Positions 11,201 to 22,126 of a stretch of 64,000 bases of DNA are shown here, in pieces. The notes below the pieces were generated by a model. That model was not told where the DNA came from, searched no databases, and worked only from the letters and a program-made list of their open reading frames with translations. Each line of letters opens with the position of its first letter. Within the stretch, counting starts at the first letter, position 1. A program made the translations under genes and the position numbers. The DNA lies in contig NMRB01000034.1 in the NCBI GenBank assembly GCA_002633025.1, positions 535,201 to 599,200 on the forward strand, written 5' to 3'. This stretch comes from Notospermus geniculatus (Eukaryota; Nemertea; Pilidiophora; Heteronemertea; Lineidae).

Positions 11201-14130
11201 TAAGACTACTTCCCTTGTCAGAATACACCTCCAACAATCAAAGATGGCGTCCAAGATGGCCGCCATTACATAGAACTGGTCATAACTTCTTTCATATTCG
11301 CCATACAATGATTATTTTGCTGTCTAGACATAGGTTTTGGAGTTCAAGGGATCCATTAAGACTACTTCCCTTTTCAGAATACACCTCCAACAATAAAAGA
11401 TGGCGTCCAAGATGGCCGCCATTACATGAAACTGGTCGCAACTTCTTTCATATTGAACATAGGCTGATAATTTTGGTGTCTAGACACAGGTTCTGGGGTG
11501 CAAGGAATCCATTGAAACCAAACAGAAGGTTGATTAGTCATTGTTCATTTCACATGTTGTAACATAGTGTAGTGTAATCAATTTTATTTACCTGTTTCTA
11601 ACCCTTCCCTATATGGTCATGAGTAATGTTCATTTATTCTAATTGTAGAGAATACTAGTTTTTTGAACACAGTTATTTCATGGAAACTAATATTTTTTTC
11701 TGGCAGCAGCCTGTACCACAACAAGCACAAAATATTGTGCAGTTCAGTTTGTTATCAGTGCAGCTAGTGCACGAGTACCACATGGAGTGGCACACTTGCA
11801 CGTCCACATTTGATGAGACGCATGATATACTCGGGAGCGAGTCTTGTATTCTCCAGGAGATATGTTGGCTTGAGCGTTTTGCTTTGGGTCCTTTGTCCAG
11901 CCAAAAATTCAGGATCCATTTCTGTTGGATTATTTTGTTCCAATGAATGCCACGCAGTGGCTTGGTAATGGGCCCTTTTAACATTCTCCACAAACGCCTC
12001 ATTGGTTGGATGAGGACTGCAAAGTTNAAAATGCTCAAGGGTGACCGGAGTCCACCCGGTGGAATCTTAAAACTGACCCCCAGGGCTACTCAAATCCATC
12101 AGAAAAAAAACTATATAAGTCATTTCCGGGTCCAACCCTACTTCTGCCGGACTATAAGTGATATTACATGGTGAGGCTTCTCGTGCATGGAGGTAACAAT
12201 TGTCACCAAAATCTGTGGATGCTCACGTGCATGGCTAACACAATTGTAACCAAATTGAAAATCAATCTAGCATTTCATTATGATTGGCTTTATCTCAGAG
12301 TTTGTGGCTGATTTAGATTCAGTAACATCTTTATGAATATGTTTCTGGTTGATATCCTTACAAAATATCTGTCACACACTTATACAGAAGTTTGAAAGAC
12401 CAAATACGAAAACTCATCTTCTCTTCATGGGGGCTGCCATCTTGGAATAGGATGATCAATGCCAGAGCCACCTATATTTATTGTTTTGAACTACATAAAC
12501 TCACAATTGTGACCTGTATGCATGTGCAGGATTCGTGGCGAGGGGGAGGGATTAGGGTGGGTTTAAGAAAAGGTCACAATTGTGACCCATATGCAACAAA
12601 GGGTTTTAAAGCTAGCTAACTTTTCAGCTCTGACCTATGTGACCTTGAAAAGTAGGTCAAATAAAAGAACATTACTTCTATTATGACCTTATTAGATGAG
12701 CCTATGGTAAAAATTTGAAAACAATCCAGCCATTGGTTTAGGAGTTATTCACTGTGGCCAACTAAGAATCGAATGGAACCAAAAGAAGCTGAAATAGGTC
12801 ATCCGACCGAGGGACAAGTGCAAAATTTTAAGTCAGATGCTCCAGTCGTTACGAAACGTGGCCTGCTAACAAAAGAAAATGGCGGGCACAGCAACAAGAC
12901 CTAAGTTCAGACATAGTCTATGTCAGACATAATCTATTCGTAGATTTTTTTGTTGTACAATACATGTACTTTTTCCCAACAAATTTCCTCATCTTTATAT
13001 GTACTTCGGAAAGGTGGAATTATTCACAATACAGCTTTTACATTATTTTTAAGTGTGTGCGTGGATGTGTGCTCTAGGTCTGCAATGGGGTCTGTATTTG
13101 AACTTAGGGAAGGGCAGGTAAAGTAGACGAAGTTGCTTTACTCATGAATGCATTTAAGGAAATCAACATCTTAAGTTTGCTAAAGTTTTCCAGAGCAGTC
13201 AAAGGGGGTAGTAGTTTTTGTCTCGCAGGTAAATGATTTTAGAGTATTTTTTCTTGCTGTACATGCTTCATTTTAAAAATGGAAAAATACATCAGCATGC
13301 GACGTACGGCGGTTGAACTTAAGAAGAAATCCATGCTGTTGGATATGATGCTCAACAACGACTCTCTCTATAAAAGTCATACGGTACTTATACTGAAATT
13401 CTTAACCATCGTTATCTATTTCAGGGCAGCAGTGTACATTGCGTATCTACTCACAAAAGCTTCACGTCTTCCTCTGGCTGCCATGACCGTTGACCGAGCG
13501 ATCGTTGTTCTATTTCCATTGAAGGCAAAATCACTGTGTACCGCGAAGAAGGCATTGACTTATGTTGTAGTTCTGACAATAATTCCTGCTGTTATCGATA
13601 TTTATTTGTTTTTTACATACACAATTCGTATAATAGAGACACATTTAGCCAACGTGATGGTTGTTGAAATTGATGTGATGGCGAGTACTTTTGTAAAAAC
13701 TATAGTTTCTGTCTACCAGTTTGGAGTAGGGACAGCGATTCCCTTCCTGGTAATTGCTGTTTCGAACATCCTCATTCTTATCAAGATTCGTAAATCAGCA
13801 AATGAAAGAAAGTCACTTACAAACAGAGATGACAGCAAGGAAAATAACCAACTTACGAAAATGCTTCTGTTAGTTTCATTGGCTTTCTTCATACTGTGCA
13901 CACCGTACGCACTTTACGAGATTTTATGGACCATTCCCGCTGTTACTGCGGTATACGACTTCACCAAACTCTACTGGCTTTTACGTGCCGACATCGTACA
14001 ATGGGTTGTGGTGATACTTGCACAAGCAAATCATGCAGTTAATTTTTACCTGTATATTTTAGGTGGTGGAAGGAGGTTCAGAAATGACGCAAAGAAAATT
14101 TTGACGTCGTGTTTTGGCCTGCGATCATGA
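8231..14130 (+). CDS. Rhodopsin-like G-protein-coupled receptor, two exons
   Basis: Exon 1 is 8231-8589 (donor G|GTATGT at 8590) and exon 2 is 13425-14130 (acceptor CTATTTCAG ending at 13424). Joining restores the split codon Trp120 and gives a complete 354-residue seven-helix receptor at the plasma membrane. Landmarks are Asn60 in GLVGN (TM1), Asp88 in LAVVD (TM2), Asp143-Arg144 (the DRY site, here DRA), Pro226 (TM5), FILCTPY at 275-281 (TM6) and NFYLY at 326-330 (the NPxxY site). N13 is a likely N-glycosylation site in a short N-terminus. Most resembling are invertebrate peptide (FMRFamide-type) receptors; the ligand is unknown. Odd: the Cys at the top of TM3 is Leu119, there is no Cys in the second extracellular loop, and the TM6 Trp is Cys278. 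The 4835-bp intron is mostly transposons. Confidence applies to family and exon structure. Confidence 0.85.
8633..9398. mobile_element. hAT-like element in the receptor intron
   Basis: Terminal inverted repeats CAGGGGCGGATCCAGG (8633) and its inverse (ending 9398) are flanked by TGAACT on both sides (8627-8632 and 9399-9404). Only six of the eight bases usual for hAT match. A poly-G run with one N follows the left end. A separate palindrome at 9187-9321 (CACGAAACT... / AGTTTCGTG, with GATAGCACTAACA arms) lies inside and appears to be a second, nested MITE of the GCGACCGC family. Confidence 0.7.
9741..9810 (+). repeat. Tandem duplication, 2 x 35 bp
   Basis: ACCACTGATTACCTCAGG starts at 9741 and again at 9776. 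The rest of the unit, ATGAATGATATCCAT, is also repeated. It lies in the receptor intron, and nothing else is recognised from 9405 to 10477. Confidence 0.85.
10623..11520 (+). repeat. 156-bp tandem repeat array
   Basis: The word AAAGATGGCGTCCAAGATGG recurs at 10927, 11083, 11239 and 11395 (the last with one change): an exact period of 156 bp. Two more diverged copies precede it (near 10623 and 10782). Each unit carries TGTCTAGACATAGGTTTTGG and two AAGATGGC words, which resemble the core of YY1 sites. Because 156 is divisible by three, a spurious open frame runs through it. Confidence 0.85.
11700..11995 (-). pseudogene. Decayed transposon-borne ORF, cysteine-rich C-terminus
   Basis: One minus frame (about 11991-11764) reads ENVKRAHYQATAWHS, then MDPEFL, TLKPTYL and APEYIMRLIKCG. 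The expected cysteine-rich tail continues in another frame, with the cysteine pattern CTSCTDNKLNCTIFCACCGT (about 11780-11720). So there is at least one frameshift, and it is not a working gene. From memory the pattern resembles the C-terminal end of uncharacterised repeat-associated proteins that are multi-copy in several invertebrate genomes; I cannot verify that here. It lies between the arms of the element at 10478-12154, which suggests the element carried it. Confidence 0.5.
12155..13424 (+). other. Remaining receptor intron, no gene
   Basis: About 12615-12670 is a fragment of the AGGTCA dispersed repeat (GTGACCTTGAAAAGTAGGTC). The last bases before 13425 form the 3' splice site. Nothing else was recognised. 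Confidence 0.6.
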
Positions 14131-14480
14131 AACTGAATCATAAAAATGAGTTCGTAATTTACTTTACGCACTCTGATCGTATTTAGGCTACTTTGCATAT
14201 TCTGATAAAACGTTGTTTTGTAGTCAAGCGGCTACACGATGTGCAAACTTCCAAAATTTGCGAGGCAGAAACAGAAATATAGTTTTCATGAAGACAATGA
14301 GTACACAAACAACAAGAGTGATCTTAAAGATAATGCATCACTGGTATTTTCGCGGGCCACAAGAATCAGTGTTTATTTACATTTCGTTTGTTTATGTCCA
14401 GTGCTTTATTGTCTTATGAGTAATTTGTTGGTGGCGTGCCCCTCTAGAAATTCCTTTGACACCAAACGTATTCACTTTGC

Positions 14481-14582
14481 TGGGTTGGTATGTCCCAAAA
14501 TGTCCAAATAACATGATGTAAACATCCATGTTGGGTTGGCATGTCCCAAAATGTCCAAATAACATGACGTAAACATCAATGT
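14481..14582 (+). repeat. Tandem duplication, 2 x 51 bp
   Basis: TGGGTTGG(T/C)ATGTCCCAAAATG starts at 14481 and again at 14532, followed in both by TCCAAATAACATGA. The 3' flank of the receptor gene (14131-14480) holds nothing else recognised; no clear polyadenylation signal was pinned down. Confidence 0.8.
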
Positions 14583-14925
14583 TTACAAACATTGAATGTA
14601 AACAATGAAGTCGTGATACATTATCTTTAAGCTGGGGATTTTAAGAAGATGAAACAGAAGCAAGTTAGAAAGTTGAACATGTGCAACTCGCGGCGACTGG
14701 CAAAATCTCAGTTCCAGCGAGCCGTAAGCATGGTAAGGCTGCGTACATCGACCGCTTCTGTGACTCTGATCAATCGCCTTCACTTCCAACTAGATCCTCC
14801 CACTCGCCAGTAGCTCAGTGGCGACTTGTTGTATCCGGTCGCAAGTGCGATGTACGCCTGGCTTTACTAGCCTAGTTGGTTTCTAGGTGTGTACACTAGT
14901 GTGATCTGGGCATTTTAGCAAGTAA

Positions 14926-15169
14926 AGTCCGGCGCAGCCTTCGCGCGACCCAAAGGAATGCGAAAATCTGACAACAGCTTGCGGCCAGCTAATTACGCCA
15001 CTACCCCCGATTTACCAACGACGATCGCCTGCACATGACTGGGCACTATTACAGTCTATTCAAGTTTATTCAAGAGTCGTGTGTTGAATAAGATTTGTGG
15101 TCAGAGTGTGTTTTTTTGGTAAGCCTACTTCCGCATTCCATTGGGTCACGCGAAGGTTGCGCCGGACTA
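14926..15169. repeat. Inverted repeat, MITE-like
   Basis: Arms 14926-14962 and 15132-15169 are inverse copies (AGTCCGGCGCAGCCTTCGCG against its complement, then GACCCAAAGGAATGCG), with a 170-bp spacer. The first ten bases resemble the end of the element at 10478 (TAGTCCGGCAG). Confidence 0.65.
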
Positions 15170-15218
15170 TATCTAAGCCTAGCACGGTTTTATGAATATG
15201 GGCCCCGGTCGCACCGTG

Positions 15219-15752
15219 GAGAATTGCCAACGCATTAGCCGAGTTTCTCAGGTGGCAGCACTGTGATCCGAGTCGGAACATGGCGGCTGTGTCACAAATG
15301 TCGAAGATGTCAACTCCAAAGCGGGGAGCAAACGTACCGAAGATGAAAGGTATACACACTTAGACTATGCCGAGGATGACCACCAGTTTATCGTCTATTA
15401 ATCTTAAGCTTCCTTAATTGGAATTACGTTGTCGATTTTACATTTGAAGTGGAAACGTTCAAGTGACCGGAAGTGTCACTGCGGTCAATCAAACAACCGG
15501 CCTAACACTACGAACATTTCCACTTCAAACAAAGAAACAACACTCCTTCAGCACCTATATTTCGGCTTGTTCTATTGCAAATTATCACTAGATCATCCTC
15601 GAATTTACTGAAACTCGCTCACCTCGACCGAAACTCTCCATCTTTCGCTTTTTAGTCGGCAACACACACATCAATATGTGACACAGCCGCCATGTTCGAC
15701 TCGGATCACAGTGCTGCCACCTGAGAAACTCGGCTAATGCGCTGGCGATTCC
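15219..15752. repeat. Inverted repeat flanking a possible first exon
   Basis: Arms of about 78 bp (15219-15297 and 15676-15752) share GCATTAGCCGAGTTTCTCAG and GGTGGCAGCACTGTGATCCG in inverse orientation. The left arm runs into an ATGGCGGCTG start at 15280, in a CpG-containing context, followed by 23 codons and a GTATAC donor at 15350. This could be the first exon of an unrecognised gene or simply part of the repeat. Confidence 0.5.
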
Positions 15753-17480
15753 AACAAACGTTCACACGCATGTACGGGCAAATGATGGGCAAGTGCGACA
15801 GACACACCAGGTTTATATAGGGCTGAAACTAAACTAGTTGTGTAATCGATTCTACCGTCTTGCAGTTTTACGGCATGTCCCTCATAAAATGCGAGTCAAC
15901 ATGTCGGAGATCGCACAAAAAGGCAGTAAAACGCATTTCAACTCATCGCGACGAGTAGCTTTTAAGTCACTTTGTTGATCAATAGAGGGAACTGAACTCT
16001 TCGGCGATTTTTACTTGGTTAATTGGGGATTAAAAACACCTTCAAAGGTTCATTGGCAAGACATTTTTGGAACACTCTGTACGCAGGTTGATCTCAGTAT
16101 TGTCACGCGGCCATGTCTCAATTCACAGGCAGAAATCTACATCGCCGATAACCCTGTCCGCACCTGCCTACTGCCCAAGTAGACGGCCACGCGCTATTGG
16201 TTATTAGTGCAAAATGATCTTCTGTATACCATTATGAATGGGTTTGGTTTGCATACGCGGAACAGGTGTGGTTTGGAGATGAAAAGACAATACTCTAGAT
16301 TCGTTCTTCTAAGGTTACTTTACTGGACACCCATACGACCGCCTACCCTATTAAATATGCATGGCAAAATAAAGAGCTGTAACGCAAGACTCACTCATTG
16401 GTCAGTTATGTTGAATAGAATTAATAAATTCTTTGTATGGACTATATTGTGGGCTAGGCAAGCTACAGCATGAATATTTGAAGTGACCTTAGACGAACGA
16501 ATCTAGAGTAGGCCTATTTGTTGTACTTATGCAGACCTCATGTACATCAATACGCTGGCGCATTAGTCTAATCAATAAATTAAAAGACAATATCTAGACC
16601 AAAAAACTAATTAACTCGTCATCGACTGTTCACTTTTCAAAGGTTCGTTACAATAGGTAAAAAACTGCGTACGCTTCTTATTTATTTTATCATAATTGGG
16701 ACGATGGTAATAAATATCTCAACGCCGCGATGAGATTTCAGACAATAGATTTTTCTTTAACAGCAAATGCTTTGTTTCTATATTTTTATTGCACAGTGCA
16801 GTCTCTTTAACTGCGAAGATCACTTCTTCATTAGTTCTTGTTTCCTCTTTATCGTACTTAGGTCAGGCTCTAAATTGTGGGTTTGTGTCTCGATATGTTC
16901 CTCTGTATTTTGCCACACTGGACTACGTAATTGCTACAACACGCTTAATACCGTAAACACGCCGTTTGAAGCAAAATGAAAAACGTCAGAAGCATTTGCA
17001 AGCACGGCTGTCATGACCGTTTTGAACCATTTTTCGAAACGTGTTGGAGGCATAAAAATTGAACAAAGGTATCAGTGGAAACTTATGTTGCAGTTGTCAA
17101 AGTGATTTTTCACCAACATTATGGGGAACATTGTCCTTATGGTATTGCTGGGTATTTTGTCATCGAGTCTTAATAGAGGTGAAGAATGGTACCGGTACCA
17201 AACGAAAGGTAAGTAAGTATAGGGTTATACCTATAATTATCCATTGTAAGTTTGCTAGATGAGGTATAGTGAGATAGGCCTTTCGACATCCTGCTCGTCA
17301 CTCAAAATACATGTAGACTGATGTTTTGCTTACAATACATCTGATCTGTTTCGGCAAAAAAACAATGGTTTATTATTTAAAAATAAACTCTGTGCATATT
17401 ATTTGCGATTATAACTACCCAAAGATATTAGGTGGCCTTGCTCATACTCTGCTTTACACCAGTGGCCATTAACATTAAGA
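15753..17480. other. Non-coding, nothing recognised
   Basis: About 1.7 kb of AT-rich sequence with only short frames, none resembling a known protein and none with clear splice sites at both ends. Confidence 0.5.
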
Positions 17481-17680
17481 GTTATGTAAAGTGACTTGAA
17501 ATCTCGAATTTTTGACGCAAAAAATCTGACTAACTGCACAACAAATTTGCAAAAAAAAGGCTCGGGGGCCCTCGGGAACCATCATTGGAAGGTGCCCCGA
17601 GCCTTATTTTCTCAACTCAGTGTGCAGTTAGTCAGATTTTTTGCGTCAAAAATTCGAGATTTCGAGTCACTTTTCATAAC
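17481..17680. repeat. Near-perfect 200-bp palindrome
   Basis: Arms of about 60 bp (17481-17540 and 17621-17680) pair with few mismatches, for example TTTTTGACGCAAAAAATCTG against its inverse. The loop holds a second hairpin, AAGGCTCGGGG... / CCCCGAGCCTT. Likely a MITE. A fragment of the AACCGGGGTC family follows at about 17873-17945. Confidence 0.8.
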
Positions 17681-18886
17681 CCCTAATAGCCGCGCGAGGT
17701 CTGCAATGAACCACAAGCCAACAAAGCCAGATAGTCGAACTGAAACTGTTTTTTTCAGCACTTCGATTTTATAAATTGGACGGCAGTGATTCAGGAATCA
17801 GGTTAATCTTAAATACACTATTCTCTGTCTCAACCAAATGATAATAAGCAAGAAGTCAATCTCCAGAATTCACTAATTTTCGACCCCAACCGGGTTTTTT
17901 TCAAGTGGAACTTTACAATCTGAAACTCTAGAAAAGACTGAGCTGAAACCCGAATGTGGAACTAACCTGTGTAGACAGGATGAGCAATTAAGGAATTAAC
18001 CAACATAACCAACATTACCAACATTAACCAACACTGTCTCAACCAACATAGACTCGGCTACAGATATTCCCGGGTACTATGAATAATAGTACTGGTGGCA
18101 ATGAGGGTCGCCCATGCCTTGGTATCTTTAGCGAAAATTAATACCCGGTATTCCGGATATCCTTCCATGGACGGTATATGTCCAAGTTACCACAAAAAAT
18201 GGTGGTGAATACGACATATTTATTTCCTGAACCCCTTCTTTCCTTTCAAGGAAACTTGAACGTTAACCATTAATCGACAGGGTGGGCAAAAAAGTGTCAC
18301 TGAAAGGCCGTACAATCCAAGGGGCAAACGTTATAAAATGCAGCTGGCAGATCTAAAACAAGGCGATTGTGTCCTATTCGCAATGAAGACAAAGTTCCCT
18401 TGGACCACAGCTTGTCGTGACCTCATGCTTGTTATCCAATCGCTGAGTGCAAATATTCTGAAGCGGCCCATACACGTGCAATTCTATTGCATAATATGTG
18501 GATAAAAATGGGCAGTCTTATTTCAAATCTTTTTTCTCCCCATCATGCCAGAAACAGATAACCCCATTTCCACCCCATATTGTGCAATAATATTGGATGG
18601 TGTATCTAGGCCTTGGGCCAGTTTTACATAGATTGATACACTACTAGTGAGACTGAACCCGTTGACATGGCCGGCGAACAAGGGCCTAATGAAGGGCTCA
18701 TGACCATGAAACCTTTGTTCGCCTGCGTGTCCTTATACCGTATACCTCTATGTAAACTCGGCCTAAAGAAATCGAACGAACAATATGTTGATTACTACAA
18801 GTCCTGTTAAACTCTTTAGCTATCAATCAGAACTGCAGCGCCGCAGAGTATGGTGGTCTACAGAAATGCGAACGACCTTCGAAGTA

Positions 18887-20441
18887 CACCCTTAGTCAAA
18901 AATAAATGCCCAGCTAATTTTCCGGCATATCTCCATGAATATTTTTTCATAGCCACGTTTTCTTTTCATGCACATAATCTAAGGCCACTAGGACACCTTT
19001 TAAGACCACAAAACTTGAAATCATTAAACAACTGTATTTTTGGCAAAAGTTTGAAATTTGGCCAAAATATCATGTTTTTTTTAATACTCACTTGTTCGGA
19101 TTGAAACTGGCACTGTTTTGTAGCCAATCTGTTTCTTGACACAAGAACATTTTCAGAATGCTAAAATTCTCATTCAAAGCAAAGTTACAGATGATTTTGT
19201 AAAATGGTTTTCCCAGGTCTTGCCATTCGTTCCATCTCCACTCAAGGCACAAAATTTTAGCATTATCCAGTGGTGAATATTCATTAGCCTCTCAACCACA
19301 AAAGGAGCGACTGACATCAATAGTGGAGTAATTAGGTCCCTTTGTGAAATTACGAATTGTGACTCTCACAATAGGCCAACTTGTTGACTGACATACCGGT
19401 GTAAGTTGCACTGGGTAATCGTGGTCAGAAACTCCCATTGAAGCAGGCTTTGTGACAGTCAGAAACACCTTGCGGGGATTTTATTCCACAGAAAAATCAT
19501 CATAAAACGTCACAAAGTTGCTCAATTTTGAATTTAAAAAAATTGTTTTGTCCAGAAACAGGTTTGATAGAAGGAATTTTGTAAAGTCGTGTTTTTCGCT
19601 ACATTTTATTTGCAGGTTTTCACTGAAAATTTTTATAGCAGTGTGTTCCTCTCATCGAGAGCTTTCATATCACATCTTAAAGTTTCGGTTATTTAATTAG
19701 AAAGGTGGTTTTAGACCACTTTTATCCAAATTATTCTGCACATGCCAGAGACACCTTTGACGCATTCCCTTGCTGTCATTGGCCTGTTGACTTGATAAGA
19801 ATAAATGCCCATTCAATAGTTCTTTTTGTGTTTACATGTGTCTGTTTTGGCAGGCCTGCATTCAGTTGATAGGACAATAGTATTCACCAAACTATTCAAA
19901 TAACGTCAGTTTCAATGAAGTTCAAAGTCAGTCAACCACCAGTTGCCCAATGGATTGTGACGAGTGCGCTAAAAATTGACCCTTTGTAAGAAATTGACCC
20001 TATGACCACTACCTTCCATGTTGACTTGGTTTTGCTCATTCATTGTGAAGTATAGAAATGACAACACAACCCATAATTGGTTGGTGAGGGCTGTTTCAAA
20101 CGTGTCTCCGGCATGTGTAGAATAATTTGGATAAAAGTGGTCTAAAACCACTTTTCTAATTAAAATAACTGAAATTTTAAGATATGATATGAAAGCTCTC
20201 GATGAGAGGAACACACTGCTATACATTTTGTTAACAAACACTTGCAAATAAAAAGTAGCTAAAAACATGACCTTACAAAATTCCTTCTATCAAAGGTGGA
20301 TTTCACCGGATTTTCTTGACTTTGATATCATCAGAAAGCAAGGAAAATTTGCTATCACATATGTTAGGCCCAGCCTCCTACATTGCATTGGCTTGTAGGT
20401 ATTCAGGAAAAACTGCTGTCCATTTATTTTTGGTATGAGTG
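18887..20441. mobile_element. CACCCTTAGTC-family element with internal inverted repeat
   Basis: The left end CACCCTTAGTCAAAAATAAA follows TA at 18885-18886. The diverged right end (ATTTTTGGTATGAGTG) precedes TA at 20442. The interior contains long inverted arms at about 19557-19755 and 20105-20296 (AATTTTGTAAAG..., AGCTTTCATATCA, GGTGGTTTTAGACCACTTTT). The region 19160-19550 matches the centre of the element at 5108-6078 in inverse. Confidence 0.65.
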
Positions 20442-20443
20442 TA

Positions 20444-21729
20444 CCTCTAGAACATGATAGACTACCAGCCTATTTAGTGGCGCCACTGTATTTACCCTGG
20501 GTCTGTCAATGGAGTTACATCAAGAGATAGCGTCCAATGACATCTGCAGGTTGAAGGCATTTGGTTCTTTCCGAACCAGAGTGTAAAGTCGGTCACCATT
20601 CTACAGGGTGGCGCAAAAAAAGCGCAACATGGGAAACCCAATTTTGGTTGGGAGACCAGGTTGTATGGTGTCCATTTCAAACCCAGTAATAACCCGATAA
20701 CAAGTAGGTCACGGTAGGATTAGTCATAAATAGGTCTCGGCCTTCCAAATGACCGAGTGTCCTTTTCAAACTTTCACCAAGCCTATTTTGGATAATGCAA
20801 TGAATGACAACTGCCCCTATTTTATTTGACGTCAGGCGGCATACCCGATGATAATACATGCCAGGGGAGATGATCACGATAATTGTGCGGTTGACGACAA
20901 TAATGACATTCACTGATAAAAGGTTCATTGATTCACGACAGTTTTTGAACTTGAAATAGGCATGTGTCAGGCCACAACTGGGTCAATGCCCGCGTTTCAT
21001 TTTGAATGAAATACCACACCCTGTAATAGGGAGTCTTGGGCTCATAATGGACTTAGGTCACTTTCTAGTAAAACCTGGTCCCCCTTGGAGATTTAAAAGG
21101 TGGATGTTGCGCTTTTTTTGGGCCACCCTGTATAGTATTCCCTTCTTGTTGAAAGTTATGGTAGGCCTATTATCCAAGCACCAGTTGAAAATATTTATGC
21201 ATTCAAAAATAATACAACACTCATTTGACGTTCATCAACGTCATATTAATATATCATTACACAGACGTTGAGGAGAATTCTTATTTTATTTCTTTGCCCA
21301 TTATTATTGTAATCATTTAAATATTCTTTCTACAAATACATACACATCACGTGAGTCAAGTATGTATTGTTGCTCAGATTAAGTACATTGCGTTTCTGCG
21401 AAAATATATTCAAACAACGACACTATGGCAAAAGAAATAAAATAAGATTTATATGCAACATGTTTGCAATGATACCAAATGGAGTTTCTGAAAGTCAGAC
21501 AAGCGGTGCATCATTTGTTGATGCCGAAGTTTTTGCCACTGTACCATGTATTTCAACAGGGCGCAAGCACTAAAAGAACCCTGACTCGGGTTCCAATGGA
21601 TCGGTATAAAGTCTATCAGGCTCTGTCACTTGGATGCTATCTCTTGATACATGTATGTCTCGATTGAAAGCCTGAGCTTGATTACAGTGGCGCCGCCAAG
21701 TAGGCCGGTAGTCTATCATGTTCTGGAGG
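20444..21729. mobile_element. AACATGATAGA foldback element
   Basis: Ends CCTCTAGAACATGATAGACT and its near-inverse AGTCTATCATGTTCTGGAGG lie next to TA on both sides. The arms continue inward through GTGGCGCCACTGTA and the pair AAGAGATAGC... / GCTATCTCTT (about 20447-20580 and 21580-21725). It is related to the elements at 3163-4846 and 56721-57361 but has no tRNA-like unit; a separate element (20604-21130) occupies its interior. Confidence 0.7.
20604..21130. mobile_element. Nested TA-flanked MITE, 527 bp
   Basis: Left end CAGGGTGGCGCAAAAAAAGC followed by GCAACAT, and right end ATGTTGCGCTTTTTTTGGGC followed by CACCCTG, are inverse copies. TA flanks both ends (20602-20603, 21131-21132). The structure fits a Tc1/mariner-type MITE inside the foldback element. 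Confidence 0.7.
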
Positions 21730-21731
21730 TA

Positions 21732-22126
21732 CACCCTTAGTCAAAAATAAATTCCCAGCTAATTTTCCGGCATATCTCCATGAATATTTTTCATACCCAC
21801 TTTTTATTTTCATACCCATAATCTAGCGCCACTAGGACACCTTTTAAGACCATAAAACTGGAAGTTATTAAACACCTGTGTTTTTTTTGGGGGGGGGGGA
21901 GTCTGAAATTTGGCCAAAATAATATGTTTTTTTAATACTCACTTGTTCGGGTTGAAACTGACACTGTTTTGAAGCCAACCTGGACTTCACCAGATTTTCT
22001 CGACTTTCATATCATCCGATAGGCAGAAAAATTTGCTATCACATATGTTAGGCTCAGTCTCTTACATTGCATTGGTTTGGAAGCATTCAAGAAAAACTGC
22101 TGTCCATTTATTTTTTAGTATGAGTG
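21732..22126. mobile_element. Short CACCCTTAGTC-family copy
   Basis: The left end after TA (21730-21731) is CACCCTTAGTCAAAAATAAA, and the right end TTTTTAGTATGAGTG precedes TA (22127-22128). The last 100 bp match 20345-20441 directly (TGCTGTCCATTTATTTTT). It lacks the large internal inverted repeat of the copy at 18887. A poly-G tract at 21890 may be a sequencing artefact. Confidence 0.65.

Larger units (their letters stand above)
10478..12154. mobile_element. 1.7-kb inverted-repeat element with internal tandem array
   Basis: Arms of about 140 bp (10478-10620 and 12025-12154) match in inverse: TAGTCCGGCAG at the ends, then CCCGGAAATG, GGGGGTCAGTTTTAAGATTC and CACCGGGTGGACTCCGG. Between them lie a 156-bp tandem array (10623-11520) and a decayed ORF on the minus strand (11700-11995). 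This is a DNA-transposon-like structure inside the intron of the receptor gene; the superfamily is not clear from the termini. Confidence 0.7.

Noticed and set aside
11152-11562. Open frame of 136 codons with an internal peptide repeat
   Set aside because: It is a read-through of the 156-bp tandem array, whose period is divisible by three; the peptide repeat is only the DNA repeat.
16207-16473. 88-codon plus frame in the 15.7-17.5 kb stretch
   Set aside because: No similarity recognised, no splice sites or repeat relation; short frames of this size are expected by chance.
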